NCBI GenBank assembly: GCA_020633515.1
Contig: JACKDM010000030.1
Location: 1-56,834 of the forward strand
Direction: 5' to 3'
DNA: 56,834 nt
Source of the DNA: Myxococcales bacterium
GTDB taxonomy: Bacteria > Myxococcota > Bradymonadia > UBA7976 > UBA1532
Positions 1-11,434 of the stretch are shown in pieces. Under the pieces are notes generated by a model. The model saw only the letters and a list, made by a program, of their open reading frames with translations. It was not told where the DNA came from and ran no database searches. The first letter of the stretch is position 1. The number at the start of each line of letters is the position of its first letter. Made by a program: the position numbers and the translations under genes.

Positions 1-1677
1 CGGCAGCGCGACCTTGGGGACGCGGTTGCCGGAGAGCGTCTCGATGAAGTTCTCGACCGCGATCTCGCGCCCGCGCACGACATAGGTGTGGCTCGGCGCG
101 CTGTAGGCCGCCCGCAGCGCGGGCACGCTCGCGAGCAGCGCGCGGTTGTCGGGGGTCAGCTCCCCGAGCGCCGCGTCGTACAGCGCCCGCAGCCGCGCCG
201 CCGCCTCATCGACCGTCGCCGCCAGCGCCGCGTCGCTCGCCATCTCGCCGTAGCGCTGCGCCACCGCCGGCACCCGATCGCCGAGCGCCGCGAGCGCGCG
301 CCGCAGCCCGTCCGCCTTCGCCGCGACCTGCGCCTGCGCCTCGGCCCGCGCGTGGTGCCCGCGCACGGCGGCCGCGACCTCCGACAGGTAGCGCTCCCGC
401 TCCGGCGGCACCACCACTCCGAGCTTCGGCGCCCGATCGGGCAGCGGCCCCGGATCCCACCCGCCGCCGCTGCGCGCGCCGACGAGCCCCATCAGGTGCC
501 CGAACAGCGCGTCCACCCCCGCGTCGCCATAGCGGCTCGCGACGCAGGTGAAGACCGGCATCGACTCGACCGGCCGGTCGAAGGCGCCGCGGTTGCGCTG
601 CATCTGCTTCTGCACGTAGCGCTTCGCGTCGGCCGCGCCCCGCTTGTCGGCCTTGTTGAGCGCGACCACGTCGGCGAAGTCGAGCATGTCGATCTTCTCG
701 AGCTGGCTCGGCGCGCCGAACTCCGGGGTCATCACATAGAGCGAGACGTCGGCGAGGTCGACGACCTCCGAGCCGCTCTGCCCGATGCCCGCCGTCTCCA
801 GGATCACCAGATCGTGCCCCGCCGCCGAGAGCGCGAGCAGCGCGTCGCGCACCGCGGCCGGCACCGCGGTGTTCTGGCTGCGCGTCGCGAGCGAGCGCAT
901 GAACACCCGCGGGTGCGACGCCGAGTTCATGCGGATCCGGTCGCCGAGCAGCGCCCCGCCCGAGCGCCGCCGGGTCGGGTCGACCGAGAGCACCGCGACC
1001 GTGCGATCGGGGAAGACCTCGACCAGCCGCCGCACCAGCTCGTCGGTCAGCGACGACTTGCCCGCGCCGCCGACGCCGGTGATGCCGAGCACCGGCCGCT
1101 TCGGCCGCGCGCCGGCCTCGGCGCGGAACGCCGCGAGCGCCTTCTCGTCGCCCGCCGCGTGCGCCGCCTCGATCCAGGTCAGCGTGCGCGCCACGGCGGC
1201 CGGCGCGCGGTCCCACAGCCCCGGCGGCGGCGCCGAGAGGCCGTCGACCAGATCGCGCCGCGCGTGCTCGATCATGTGGTCGATCATGCCCACGAGCCCG
1301 AGCCTTCGCCCGTCCTCGACCGAGTAGATGCGCGCGACGCCCGCGTCGTGCAGCGTCGCGATCTCCTTGTCGGTGATGGTGCCCCCGCCCCCGCCGAAGA
1401 CCCGGATGTCGCCCCGCCCCCGCTCGCGCAGCTGCGCGACCATGTAGGCGAAGAACTCCATGTGGCCGCCCTGGTAGCTCGACACCGCGATCCCGTGCGC
1501 GTCCTCTTCGATCGCCGCGTCGACGATCTCGTGCACCGAGCGGTCGTGCCCGAGGTGGATCACCTCCGCGCCGCGGCTCTGCAGGATGCGCCGCATGATG
1601 TTGATCGAGGCGTCGTGCCCGTCGAAGAGGCTGGCGGCGGTGACGAACCGGACCGGGGCGTCGGACGGCGTGCGCAT
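1..1677 (-). CDS. icmF: Fused isobutyryl-CoA mutase, N-terminal part (B12-binding domain + MeaB-type GTPase)
   Basis: The reverse-strand frame is open for 559 codons from ATG at 1677 to the left edge, so the gene is partial. Residues about 7-130 are a cobalamin-binding domain (FDGHDASINIMRR, then a GGGG stretch). Residues about 190-400 are a MeaB-like G-protein chaperone with P-loop GITGVGGAGKSS and NKADKRG. The last visible residues, GNRVPKVALP, match the linker before the mutase barrel in IcmF, so the catalytic domain lies beyond the window. IcmF isomerises isobutyryl-CoA and n-butyryl-CoA (some also pivalyl-CoA) using adenosylcobalamin, and the GTPase domain protects and reloads the cofactor. 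It is divergent from the sigma-54 activator, with 129 bp between. No standard start/stop ORF covers it because its stop is outside. Confidence 0.9.
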   Translation of the reverse strand, partial: MRTPSDAPVRFVTAASLFDGHDASINIMRRILQSRGAEVIHLGHDRSVHEIVDAAIEEDAHGIAVSSYQGGHMEFFAYMVAQLRERGRGDIRVFGGGGGTITDKEIATLHDAGVARIYSVEDGRRLGLVGMIDHMIEHARRDLVDGLSAPPPGLWDRAPAAVARTLTWIEAAHAAGDEKALAAFRAEAGARPKRPVLGITGVGGAGKSSLTDELVRRLVEVFPDRTVAVLSVDPTRRRSGGALLGDRIRMNSASHPRVFMRSLATRSQNTAVPAAVRDALLALSAAGHDLVILETAGIGQSGSEVVDLADVSLYVMTPEFGAPSQLEKIDMLDFADVVALNKADKRGAADAKRYVQKQMQRNRGAFDRPVESMPVFTCVASRYGDAGVDALFGHLMGLVGARSGGGWDPGPLPDRAPKLGVVVPPERERYLSEVAAAVRGHHARAEAQAQVAAKADGLRRALAALGDRVPAVAQRYGEMASDAALAATVDEAAARLRALYDAALGELTPDNRALLASVPALRAAYSAPSHTYVVRGREIAVENFIETLSGNRVPKVALP

Positions 1678-1806
1678 GGATCCTCCGCAGAGCGGCCTGC
1701 CGGGGGGCCGGGGTGGCGCCGCAGTATCGACAAGGCGGCGGGGGGGTTGCAAGCCGGGGTGAACCGGGCGCGACCCGCCCGCGCGACGGGGCATCGCTGT
1801 CGGGCC

Positions 1807-3240
<1,434 letters not shown>

Positions 3241-3333
3241 CGGTCGGGATCACGGCAGCAGCCCCGCCGCGCCGCTGCGACACAATGCCGCAGGTGCGGT
3301 CGGATGCCGCATGGGCAGCTCCCCGAAAAGTGT

Positions 3334-3362
3334 TTGCCTTCGGTCAGTTGGAGTGATACAAG
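3334..3362 (+). promoter_or_regulatory. Candidate promoter of the act/cox operon
   Basis: TTGCCT (3334-3339), a 17-bp spacer and TACAAG (3357-3362), with TG placed as in an extended -10 (TGA at 3354-3356). It lies about 140 bp upstream of actA in one of the least GC-rich stretches of the window (3241-3500). The same arrangement appears before the genes at 16993 and 38115. Not tested; no other element was recognised in the gap. Confidence 0.4.
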
Positions 3363-3500
3363 CCGCCACCCTCCGCGCGCCGGCCGTGGAATGCATCTTG
3401 CCATGCGGCCGGACGACGAGTGGTGGCGCGGCATGAGGCCGCGTGGCGGGGACCGAAATCCGAGCGCGCGCTCGGCGAGCCCGAGAGGTTGCCGAAGACG

Positions 3501-4208
3501 ATGAGCGAAGAGAAGAAGCCCGACACGCAAGGCGAAGGATTCTTCGTCTTCCCCGAGTGGCACAACAAGATCCCCAAGATCTTCTTCGGGGTCATCGGTC
3601 CGATCGCGACGGCGCTCGTCATCGGCGCCGTCTGGTACTACTTCTCGCCCCGGTTCACCGACGTCGGCTACCGACCCGAGCAGCCGGTGGCCTACAGCCA
3701 CAAGCTCCATGCCGGCAACATGGAGATGGACTGCCGCTACTGCCACTCGCACGTCGAGAAGAGCTGGTCGGCCGGCGTCCCCCCCACCGAGACCTGCATG
3801 AACTGCCACCGCCAGGTGCGCAAGGACAGCCCCGCGCTGCTCCCGGTGCGCGAGAGCTGGGCGACCGGCCAGCCGATCCCCTGGGTCCGGGTGCACAAGG
3901 TCGCCGACTACGCCTACTTCAACCACGCCGCCCACGTGAACCCGCGCGCCGGGGCCACCGCGGCGATCGGCTGCGAGTCCTGCCACGGCCGCATCGACCA
4001 GATGGTCGTCGTGGGCCAGCAGGAGCCGCTCTCGATGGGCTGGTGCCTCGACTGCCACCGCGCGCCCGAGAAGCACCTGCGCCCCATCAGCGAGGTCACC
4101 ACCATGGGCTACGCGCCCGCGGGCGGCGACCAGATCGCCGTCGGCCAGAAGCTCAAGGCCGACAACCAGATCAATCCCCCCGTCCACTGCTCGGGGTGCC
4201 ACCGATGA
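3501..4208 (+). CDS. actA: Alternative complex III subunit ActA, pentaheme cytochrome c
   Basis: A 235-residue protein with one N-terminal membrane anchor (about residues 22-45, FGVIGPIATALVIGAVWYY) and five CxxCH heme sites: CRYCH, CMNCH, CESCH, CLDCH and CSGCH. Five c-type hemes behind a single helix is the ActA signature of alternative complex III, the quinol:cytochrome c (or direct oxidase) oxidoreductase that replaces the bc1 complex. The domain sits on the periplasmic side and collects electrons from ActB. ATG 3501 (MSEEKKP) is preferred because the upstream in-frame extension from 3420 is basic and lacks family character. It is first in the operon; its stop overlaps the actB start (ATGA). 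Confidence 0.93.
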   Translation: MSEEKKPDTQGEGFFVFPEWHNKIPKIFFGVIGPIATALVIGAVWYYFSPRFTDVGYRPEQPVAYSHKLHAGNMEMDCRYCHSHVEKSWSAGVPPTETCMNCHRQVRKDSPALLPVRESWATGQPIPWVRVHKVADYAYFNHAAHVNPRAGATAAIGCESCHGRIDQMVVVGQQEPLSMGWCLDCHRAPEKHLRPISEVTTMGYAPAGGDQIAVGQKLKADNQINPPVHCSGCHR

Positions 4209-7200
4209 AGACGCGCGAGCAAGAACCGAAGTACTGGCGCAGCCTCGACGAGCTCAACCGGACGCCGGCCTTCGAGGCGGCGACGGTCGACGAGTTCGCC
4301 GGTGACCTCGCCGTCGAAGAGATGGACGGCACCACCCGCCGCCACTTCCTCGGCATCATGGGCGCCTCGATGGCGATGTCGGGGCTGGCCGGCTGTGTCG
4401 CCCGCCGCCCCGAAGAGTACATCATGCCCTATGCCCGGCAGCCCGAGGACGTGCTGCCCGGCATCCCCAACCACTACGCGACCGTCGCCCACGTCGGCGG
4501 CGACGTGGTGGGGCTGCTCGTCGAGAGCAACGAGGGCCGGCCGACCAAGATCGAGGGCAACCCCAGCCACCCGGTCAACCTCGGCCGCACCAACAGCCAG
4601 CACCAGGGCATGGTGCTCGACCTCTACGACCCCGCGCGCCTCAAGACCCCGCGCCGCGAGCTCGTCCCCACCACCTGGGACGCCGCCGCCGACTTCGTGC
4701 GCGAGCACTTCCGCGGCGTGCTCGGCAAGAACGGCCAGGGCCTGGCGGTCCTCACCCGCGCCAACCCCTCGCCCACGTTCTTCCACCTCCGCGACCGCCT
4801 CCTCGCCAAGTACCCCGCCGCCCGCTGGTACACCTACGAGGCGATCAGCCAGGACAACCAGCGCCGGGGCCTCGCGGCCGCGTTCGGCCAGACCGTCCGC
4901 CCCTTCTACCGGCTCAACAAGGCGTGGGTCGTCGTCTCGCTCGACAGCGACTTCCTCGCCACCGAGCAGAACGCCGTCAGCAACGCCGCGCTGTGGTCGG
5001 CGCTGCGCCGCGTCGACCGCCCCGACGACGAGATGAGCCGCCTCTACGTCGTCGAGGGCGTGCACAGCGTCACCGGCTCCAACGCCGACCACCGCCTCGC
5101 GCTCCGCCCCAGCGAGGTCGAGGGCTTCGCCTTCGCGCTCGCCGACGCGCTCCAGCGCAAGGGTCAGATCGCGCTGCCCGCCGATCTCGTCGGCGCCATC
5201 GGCGGCCGCGTCACCGGCCTCTCCGACGCCGCCCGCGCCTTCGCCGACGCCATCGCCGACGACCTCCTCGTCCGCGCGACCGTCCGCGGCGGGCTGCGCA
5301 CCGGCGTCGTCATCGCCGGCCGCCGCCAGCCCCCGGTCGTGCACGCGCTCGCCGCCGCGATCAACGGCGCCATCGGCGCCATCGGCGCGACGGTCGACTA
5401 CTACGTCGACTACACCCGCGCCGAGGGCGAGTCGGGCGACATGGCCGACATCCGCGCGCTCACCGAGTCGCTGAACGGCGGGCAGGTCGACACCCTGCTC
5501 GTCCTCGGCGGCAACCCGGTCTACGACGCGCCCGGCGACCTCCACTTCGGCGAGGCCTTCATGAAGGCCGCCACCCGGATCGTGCTCGCCGACCAGCCCG
5601 ACGAGACCGCGCGCAAGGCCACCTGGGCCCTGCCCCGGGCGCACTTCCTCGAGACCTGGGGCGACCTCGCCGCCATCGACGGCACGCTCAGCATCCAGCA
5701 GCCGCTCATCGACCCGCTCTATGGCGCCTGGAGCGAGATCGAGCTCCTCGCCCGCGTCCTCGGCGACGAGCCCACCGACGGCTACACGCTCGTCCGCGGC
5801 TACTGGAAGCAGAAGGTCGGCGCGCTCGGCTTCTACAAGAAGTGGCGCCGCTGGCTGCACGACGGCGTCTTCCGCGACGTGCAGGTCACCGGCGTCCTCC
5901 CCGCGATCCGCAACCGCCCGCAGGGCGCGCAGGGCCTCCTCGGCCCGGTGCCCGCCGCCGCCGCCGCCGGCCCGCGCAGCCTCGAGCTCGTCTTCCTCGA
6001 AGACATCCACCTGCACGACGGCCGCTACGCCAACAACTCGTGGCTGCAAGAGGCGCCCGACCCCATGACCAAGCTGGTCTGGGACAACGTCGTCACCCTC
6101 TCGCCCGCCACCGCCGCGACCCTCTCGGTCGCCAACGAGGACCGCGTCTCGGTCGAGGTCGCCGGCAAGGCCATCGACCTCGTCGCCTGGATCATGCCCG
6201 GCCAGGCCGACGACACCGCGACCGTCACCCTCGGCTACGGCCGCCGGTTCGACAACTACCTGCCCTACCACGACGAGGGCACGGTCGGCTTCGACGTCAA
6301 CCCGCTGCGCCCCTCGACCTCGCCCGACCTCGTCCGCGGCGCCGTCGTCGCCAAGCGCACCGGCACCTACCCGCTCGCGACCGTGCAGCCCTACGACCGG
6401 CTCGACCCCGGCTTCGGCTACGAGCGCCGCCCGATGGTCCGCGAGACCACGCTCGCGAAGTACCCGGAGAACACCGACTTCGCCAAGCCCGGCATCATCG
6501 AGCACGGCAAGCCCTTCCCGCAGGGCCACGAGGTCGCCCACCCCCCGACCATCGCGCTCCACCCCGACCCGATCGAGTACACGACCGGGCACCAGTGGGG
6601 CATGGTCATCGACCTCAACACCTGCACCGGCTGCAACACCTGCATCGTCGCCTGCCAGGCCGAGAACAACATCATGTCGGTCGGCAAGGACCAGGTCCGC
6701 CGCGGCCGCGAGATGCACTGGATCCGCATCGACCGCTACTTCACCGGCAGCCCCGAGGCGCCGCAGGTCGTGCACCAGCCCATCGTCTGCATGCAGTGCG
6801 AGATGGCCCCCTGCGAGAACGTCTGCCCGGTCGCGGCCACCGTGCACAGCCCGCAGGGGCTCAACGACATGGTGTACAACCGCTGCATCGGCACCCGGTA
6901 CTGCTCGAACAACTGCCCCTTCAAGGTGCGGAAGTTCAACTTCTACAACTATGCGAAGGGGCAGCCGGAGACCTACCACATGGTGCGCAACCCCGATGTC
7001 ACCGTGCGCTTCCGCGGTGTCATGGAGAAGTGCACCTACTGCGTGCAGCGCATCAAGCGCGCCGAGCGCCGCGCCGCGCAGGAGACCGACGCCGCCCGCA
7101 AGAAGGCCGAGATCGACGCGATCACGCCGGCCTGCGCGCAGGCGTGCCCCCCGGGTGCGATCGTCTTCGGCGACATCCTCGACAAGGAGAGCCGGGTCGC

Positions 7201-7312
7201 GAAGCAGAAGGCGCACGACCGCGACTACGGGCTCCTCACCGAGCTCAACGTCCGGCCGCGCACCTCGTACCTCGCGAAGGTGCGCAACCCCAACCCCAAG
7301 CTCGTTGGCTAG
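4205..7312 (+). CDS. actB: Alternative complex III subunit ActB, fused molybdopterin-fold and Fe-S protein
   Basis: A 1,035-residue protein with a twin-arginine-like export signal near residues 44-64 (TTRRHFLGIMGASMAMSGLAGC), a molybdopterin-oxidoreductase-like region (about 70-750) and a C-terminal ferredoxin-like region (about 795-1035). The cysteine groups are CTGCNTCIVAC, CMQCEMAPCENVC, CIGTRYCSNNC, and CTYC with CAQACPPGA, the arrangement for four Fe-S clusters. In characterised ACIII the molybdopterin fold carries no Mo cofactor. It passes electrons between the quinol site and the heme subunits ActA and ActE. The start overlaps the actA stop by 4 nt, and actC starts 9 bp after its stop. 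Confidence 0.94.
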   Translation: MKTREQEPKYWRSLDELNRTPAFEAATVDEFAGDLAVEEMDGTTRRHFLGIMGASMAMSGLAGCVARRPEEYIMPYARQPEDVLPGIPNHYATVAHVGGDVVGLLVESNEGRPTKIEGNPSHPVNLGRTNSQHQGMVLDLYDPARLKTPRRELVPTTWDAAADFVREHFRGVLGKNGQGLAVLTRANPSPTFFHLRDRLLAKYPAARWYTYEAISQDNQRRGLAAAFGQTVRPFYRLNKAWVVVSLDSDFLATEQNAVSNAALWSALRRVDRPDDEMSRLYVVEGVHSVTGSNADHRLALRPSEVEGFAFALADALQRKGQIALPADLVGAIGGRVTGLSDAARAFADAIADDLLVRATVRGGLRTGVVIAGRRQPPVVHALAAAINGAIGAIGATVDYYVDYTRAEGESGDMADIRALTESLNGGQVDTLLVLGGNPVYDAPGDLHFGEAFMKAATRIVLADQPDETARKATWALPRAHFLETWGDLAAIDGTLSIQQPLIDPLYGAWSEIELLARVLGDEPTDGYTLVRGYWKQKVGALGFYKKWRRWLHDGVFRDVQVTGVLPAIRNRPQGAQGLLGPVPAAAAAGPRSLELVFLEDIHLHDGRYANNSWLQEAPDPMTKLVWDNVVTLSPATAATLSVANEDRVSVEVAGKAIDLVAWIMPGQADDTATVTLGYGRRFDNYLPYHDEGTVGFDVNPLRPSTSPDLVRGAVVAKRTGTYPLATVQPYDRLDPGFGYERRPMVRETTLAKYPENTDFAKPGIIEHGKPFPQGHEVAHPPTIALHPDPIEYTTGHQWGMVIDLNTCTGCNTCIVACQAENNIMSVGKDQVRRGREMHWIRIDRYFTGSPEAPQVVHQPIVCMQCEMAPCENVCPVAATVHSPQGLNDMVYNRCIGTRYCSNNCPFKVRKFNFYNYAKGQPETYHMVRNPDVTVRFRGVMEKCTYCVQRIKRAERRAAQETDAARKKAEIDAITPACAQACPPGAIVFGDILDKESRVAKQKAHDRDYGLLTELNVRPRTSYLAKVRNPNPKLVG

Positions 7313-7321
7313 GCGGGAACG

Positions 7322-8749
7322 ATGGCAGCGCAGACCAAGAGTCCCGATGGCGTCTTCCCCCCGCCGCTCGTGCAGGGGAAGCACGATTTCGCGTCCGTCA
7401 CCGACACGATCTGCAAGATCGTCGAGGCCCCGCCCAAGCCCGGCTGGCTCGCCGCGTTCGCGGTCGCCTCGTCCGTCCTCGCCATGCTCGGCGGCTGCAT
7501 CGCGTGGCTGATCTGGGAAGGCACCGGCATCTGGGGTCTCAACAACCCCGTCGGCTGGGGCTGGGCGATCGTCAACTTCGTGTTCTGGGTCGGCATCGGC
7601 CACGCCGGCACGCTGATCTCGGCGATCCTCTTCCTCTTCCGCCAGCGGTGGCGCACCGCGATCAACCGCTTCGCCGAGGCGATGACCATCTTCGCGGTCA
7701 TCTGTGCGCTCGTCTTCCCCGGCATCCACGTCGGCCGGATCTGGGCGGCGTACTGGATGCTGCCGCTGCCCAACCAGATGTCGATGTGGCCGAACTTCCG
7801 CAGCCCGCTGTTGTGGGACGTCTTCGCGGTCTCGACCTACTTCACCGTCTCGCTGCTGTTCTGGTACGTCGGCCTCGTGCCCGACCTCGCCACGCTGCGT
7901 GACCGGGCCAAGGGCAAGCTCCGCTACTGGGCCTACGGTCTGCCCGCCCTCGGCTGGCGCGGGGCCAACCGCCACTGGCAGAACTACGAGCGCGCCTACC
8001 TGCTCCTCGCCGGCCTCGCCACGCCGCTCGTGCTCTCGGTGCACACCATCGTGTCGTTCGACTTCGCCGTCTCGGTCATCCCCGGCTGGCACACCACCAT
8101 CTTCCCGCCCTACTTCGTCGCCGGCGCGATCTTCTCCGGCTTCGCCATGGTGCAGACCCTCGCGGTGCCCTCCCGCAAGATCTTCGGCCTCGAAGACTTC
8201 ATCACGGTGCGCCACGTCGAGAACATGAACAAGGTCATCCTCGTGACCGGCACCATGGTCGGCTATGCCTACGCGATGGAGTTCTTCATCGCGTGGTACT
8301 CCGCCGCGCCCTACGAGAGCTTCGCCTTCATCAACCGCGCGTTCGGCCCCTACTCCTGGGCCTACTTCATCATGGTGAGCTGCAACGTCATCACCCCGCA
8401 GCTCTTCTGGTCGAAGAAGATCCGCACCAGCATGACCTGGACCTTCATCCTCTCGATCTTCGTCAACATCGGCATGTGGTTCGAGCGCTTCGTCATCACG
8501 ATGTCGCTGCACCGCGACTTCCTGCCGAGCTCGTGGGGGTACTACAGCCCGACCATCTTCGACATCCTCACCTTCGTGGGGTCGTTCGGGCTGTTCTTCA
8601 CGCTCTTCCTGCTCTTCCTCAAGTTCCTCCCGGCGGTCGCCATCGCCGAGATCAAGGGTGTGATGCCCCAGGCCGACCCGCACTGGGACGGCTACGGCCC
8701 CGGCCCGGACGCCTACGTCAAGAAGTCGGAGGAAGCCAGCCATGGCTAA
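7322..8749 (+). CDS. actC: Alternative complex III subunit ActC, NrfD-like membrane protein
   Basis: A 475-residue polytopic membrane protein of the NrfD/PsrC family, with about ten hydrophobic helices (for example [36 protein letters not shown]-rich helix near the end). ActC and ActF are the two quinol-binding, proton-path membrane subunits of ACIII. The first 50 residues are soluble and would face the cytoplasm. Its last 8 nt (ATGGCTAA) contain the start of actD, implying translational coupling. Length and position match ActC in other ACIII operons. Confidence 0.93.
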   Translation: MAAQTKSPDGVFPPPLVQGKHDFASVTDTICKIVEAPPKPGWLAAFAVASSVLAMLGGCIAWLIWEGTGIWGLNNPVGWGWAIVNFVFWVGIGHAGTLISAILFLFRQRWRTAINRFAEAMTIFAVICALVFPGIHVGRIWAAYWMLPLPNQMSMWPNFRSPLLWDVFAVSTYFTVSLLFWYVGLVPDLATLRDRAKGKLRYWAYGLPALGWRGANRHWQNYERAYLLLAGLATPLVLSVHTIVSFDFAVSVIPGWHTTIFPPYFVAGAIFSGFAMVQTLAVPSRKIFGLEDFITVRHVENMNKVILVTGTMVGYAYAMEFFIAWYSAAPYESFAFINRAFGPYSWAYFIMVSCNVITPQLFWSKKIRTSMTWTFILSIFVNIGMWFERFVITMSLHRDFLPSSWGYYSPTIFDILTFVGSFGLFFTLFLLFLKFLPAVAIAEIKGVMPQADPHWDGYGPGPDAYVKKSEEASHG

Positions 8750-9281
8750 GCCGCGCAAGAACTGGGGGCTCGTCGCGCAGTTCGCCAACCCTGCCGCGCT
8801 GCTCCACGCCGCGCACAAGGTCCGCGAGGCCGGCTACACCCGCTGGGAGACCTGGTCGCCGTTCCCGATCCACGGCATGGACGACGCGCAGGGCCTCGGC
8901 GGCTCGCGCGTGCCCTGGATCACGCTCATCGGCGGCCTGACCGGCTTCACCATCGGCATCACGCTCCAGTGGTGGACCGGCGCCGTCGACTACCCGCTCG
9001 TCATCGGCGGCAAGCCCTACTTCGCCTGGGAGTTCGCCGTCCCGGTGACCTTCGAGCTGTCGATCCTGCTCGCGGCGTTCGGCACGGTCTTCGGCATGTT
9101 CGGCCTCAACCGGCTGCCCCGGCCCTACCACCCGCTCGACAAGTTCCCGGCGTTCCGCAAGGTGACCGACGACGGCTTCTTCCTGTCGATCGAGGTCGCC
9201 GACCCCAAGTTCGACGTCAACCGCAGCCGCACGCTCCTCGAGGAGCTCGGCGGGGAGACCGTCACCCTGGTGGAGGAGTGA
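8742..9281 (+). CDS. actD: Alternative complex III subunit ActD (DUF3341)
   Basis: A 179-residue protein with two membrane helices (around [19 protein letters not shown] and [19 protein letters not shown]) and soluble ends. This matches DUF3341, the ActD membrane subunit of ACIII, which packs against ActC/ActF and has no redox cofactor. GGAGG at 8728-8732 is well placed for ATG 8742. The gene overlaps actC by 8 nt, and actE begins 1 nt after its stop. Confidence 0.9.
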   Translation: MAKPRKNWGLVAQFANPAALLHAAHKVREAGYTRWETWSPFPIHGMDDAQGLGGSRVPWITLIGGLTGFTIGITLQWWTGAVDYPLVIGGKPYFAWEFAVPVTFELSILLAAFGTVFGMFGLNRLPRPYHPLDKFPAFRKVTDDGFFLSIEVADPKFDVNRSRTLLEELGGETVTLVEE

Positions 9282-9282
9282 G

Positions 9283-9930
9283 ATGAAGACTGCGCTCGTT
9301 CTCCGCGCGCTCGTCCTCGGGGTGGCGCTCGGCGGCCTCTTCGGCTGCCGCGGCGAGCCATCCAGCAAGCCGCCGATCCACCTCAACCGCAACATGGACA
9401 CGCAGGACAAGTACAAGCCGTACCGCGAGAGCGCCTTCTTCGGCGACCACCGCGCGATGCGCCAGCCCCCGGCCAACACGGTCGCGTGGGGCCGCACCTC
9501 GGTCGCGCGCCACGACGAAGACCGCCACATGCTCCGCGACGACGACGCGTACTACCTCGGCTACGGCGAGCTCGACGCCGAGCAGAAGCCGGTGTGGGTC
9601 ACCGCGATCCCCGCCTCGCCGAGCATGCAGATGCTCCGCCGCGGCCAGGAGCGCTACGGCATCTACTGCGCGCCCTGCCACGACACCGCCGGCTACGGCA
9701 AGGGCCCCGTCGTGCTCCGCAACTGGCCCATCCCGGTGCCCTCGTACCACGACGCGCGCCTCATCGAGATGCCCGTCGGCCAGATCTACGGCGCGATCAC
9801 CTACGGCGTGAACAACTACAACATGCCCTCCTACGCGAACCAGATCCCGGTCGATGACCGCTGGGCCATCGTCGCCTACGTTCGCGCGTTGCAGCTCAGC
9901 CAGAAGATGCTGGCCGGCGCGGGGCAGTGA
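9283..9930 (+). CDS. actE: Alternative complex III subunit ActE, monoheme cytochrome c lipoprotein
   Basis: A 215-residue lipoprotein. The signal peptide ends at a lipobox (GLFGC, Cys about 22). One c-type heme site is visible, CAPCH (about residue 126), with a later Met-rich loop (NYNMPSYA) likely giving the axial Met. ActE is the monoheme subunit that collects electrons from the pentaheme ActA and hands them to the downstream oxidase. It lies between actD and actF in the usual act order. Confidence 0.92.
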   Translation: MKTALVLRALVLGVALGGLFGCRGEPSSKPPIHLNRNMDTQDKYKPYRESAFFGDHRAMRQPPANTVAWGRTSVARHDEDRHMLRDDDAYYLGYGELDAEQKPVWVTAIPASPSMQMLRRGQERYGIYCAPCHDTAGYGKGPVVLRNWPIPVPSYHDARLIEMPVGQIYGAITYGVNNYNMPSYANQIPVDDRWAIVAYVRALQLSQKMLAGAGQ

Positions 9931-9942
9931 GGGGAGGCCAAG

Positions 9943-11157
9943 ATGGGACACCACGCGCACTTCACCGATCGCCCCACCGTCGACCCCGCGCTCGCGAAGA
10001 AGACCTTCACCGTCGGCCTCGCCGTCGGCGTCGTCGGCCTCGCGATCACGGCGGCCGCGATCTTCACCGGCGCTGACGCCGATGCCGGCCGCAAGCAGTT
10101 CTTCTTCTCGTGGCTGACCGCGTTCGCGTTCTTCACCACCATCTCGCTCGGCGCGCTCTTCTTCACCATCATCCACCACCTCGTGCGTGCGAGCTGGTCG
10201 ACGGGGTGGCGCCGCATCGCCGAGAACCTCGCCGGCAACCTCCCGCTGATGGCGGTGTTGTTCATCCCCATCCTCATCGGGTTGCACGACATCTATCACT
10301 GGAGCCACGCCGAGGAGGTCGCCAAGGACCCCATCCTCCAGTGGAAGGAGCCCTACCTCAACACCGGCTTCTTCATCGTGCGCGCCGTCGTCTTCTTCGG
10401 CGTCTGGATCGCGATGGCGATGTTCTTCCGCCGCAACAGCCTCAAGCAGGACGAGACCGGCGACGTCGCGCTCACCTTCCGCATGCGCTGGTGGGCCCCG
10501 ATCTGCACCCTCGTCTTCGCGCTGACGCTCACCTTCGCCCACTTCGACTGGCTGATGAGCCTCGACCCCCACTGGTTCAGCACCATCTTCGGCGTCGTCA
10601 TCTTCGCCGGCTCGATGATGAGCTGCTACGCCACGCTCGCGCTCACCGGCCTCTGGCTCACCAAGAACGGCGAGCTCACCCACACCATCACCACCGCCAA
10701 CCTGCACGACGCCGGCAAGATGATGTTCGGCTTCACGGTCTTCTGGGCCTATGTCTCCTTCAGCCAGTACTATCTCATCTGGTACGGAAACATCCCTGAA
10801 GAGACCGCCTGGTACTACCGCCGCCTCCACGACGGCTGGCAGTCGATCGGCCTGCTGCTCATCCTCGGCCACTTCATCGTGCCCTTCTGGGTGCTGATGA
10901 GCCGGCACGTCAAGCGCAACCGGACCATGCTCGGCATCGGCGCCGGCTGGATGCTCCTCATGCACTTCGTCGACCTGTACTTCATGGTCATGCCGACGCT
11001 GCACCACGGGCTCCACCCGCACTGGGCCGATCTCACCGCCGTGCTCGGCATCGGCGGCCTCTACATCGCGTTCTTCGCCCGCCGCCTCGCGAGCGCCCCG
11101 GTCGTCGCCCACCGCGACCCGCAGCTCGTCGCGTCGATGGAGTACGACAATGTCTGA
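9943..11157 (+). CDS. actF: Alternative complex III subunit ActF, NrfD-like membrane protein
   Basis: A 404-residue membrane protein of about ten helices, paralogous to ActC, with His/Trp-rich loops (IYHWSHAEEV, FAHFDWLMSLDPHWFS) typical of ActF. It is the second NrfD-type membrane subunit of ACIII. GGGGAGG upstream of ATG 9943 is a good ribosome site. Its stop lies within the start of the next small gene (8-nt overlap ATGTCTGA), so the two are coupled. Confidence 0.92.
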   Translation: MGHHAHFTDRPTVDPALAKKTFTVGLAVGVVGLAITAAAIFTGADADAGRKQFFFSWLTAFAFFTTISLGALFFTIIHHLVRASWSTGWRRIAENLAGNLPLMAVLFIPILIGLHDIYHWSHAEEVAKDPILQWKEPYLNTGFFIVRAVVFFGVWIAMAMFFRRNSLKQDETGDVALTFRMRWWAPICTLVFALTLTFAHFDWLMSLDPHWFSTIFGVVIFAGSMMSCYATLALTGLWLTKNGELTHTITTANLHDAGKMMFGFTVFWAYVSFSQYYLIWYGNIPEETAWYYRRLHDGWQSIGLLLILGHFIVPFWVLMSRHVKRNRTMLGIGAGWMLLMHFVDLYFMVMPTLHHGLHPHWADLTAVLGIGGLYIAFFARRLASAPVVAHRDPQLVASMEYDNV

Positions 11158-11434
11158 TCAGCACCACCACGACATGCCGCCCCCCGAGAAGGACGACCTC
11201 GCCCTCGGCCCGGTCGTCTTCTGGGGCGTCAGCAGCTTCGTCGCCGTCGTCGTCGTCATCATCGCGCTCGGCAGCTACTTCTGGATCGAGCGCGCGCGCG
11301 AGGACGAGACCAAGGTGATGCAGTCGAACAAGCTCGCCGCCGAGCTCAAGGAAGCCGAGGTCGAGAGCGCGCGTCGCCTCGGCACCATCGAGAAGGCGAT
11401 GCAGCAGCTCGCCGGTCAGAGCGAGATCAAGTGA
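11150..11434 (+). CDS. Small single-helix membrane protein between actF and SCO (possible ActG equivalent)
   Basis: A 94-residue protein with a His-rich start (MSDQHHHD), one hydrophobic helix (about 22-45, VVFWGVSSFVAVVVVIIALG) and a charged, probably helical tail (KLAAELKEAEVESARRL). I do not recognise the family. Its place directly after actF, overlapping it by 8 nt, suggests an accessory subunit or assembly factor of ACIII. Some ACIII complexes have a small single-helix subunit, ActG, at this point; equating the two is inference. It overlaps the next gene by 4 nt (GTGA). Confidence 0.75.
   Translation: MSDQHHHDMPPPEKDDLALGPVVFWGVSSFVAVVVVIIALGSYFWIERAREDETKVMQSNKLAAELKEAEVESARRLGTIEKAMQQLAGQSEIK

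Noticed and set aside
88..1806. Long plus-strand N-terminal extension of the sigma-54 activator
   Set aside because: It lies antisense to icmF and is Arg/His-rich; the receiver domain starts right after ATG 1807.
4109..8818. 1,569-codon minus-strand ORF antisense to actA-actD
   Set aside because: Low-complexity Val/Ala/Gly/Asp/His translation with no domain; it is the mirror of GC-rich plus-strand codons, and the plus strand encodes clear ACIII subunits.
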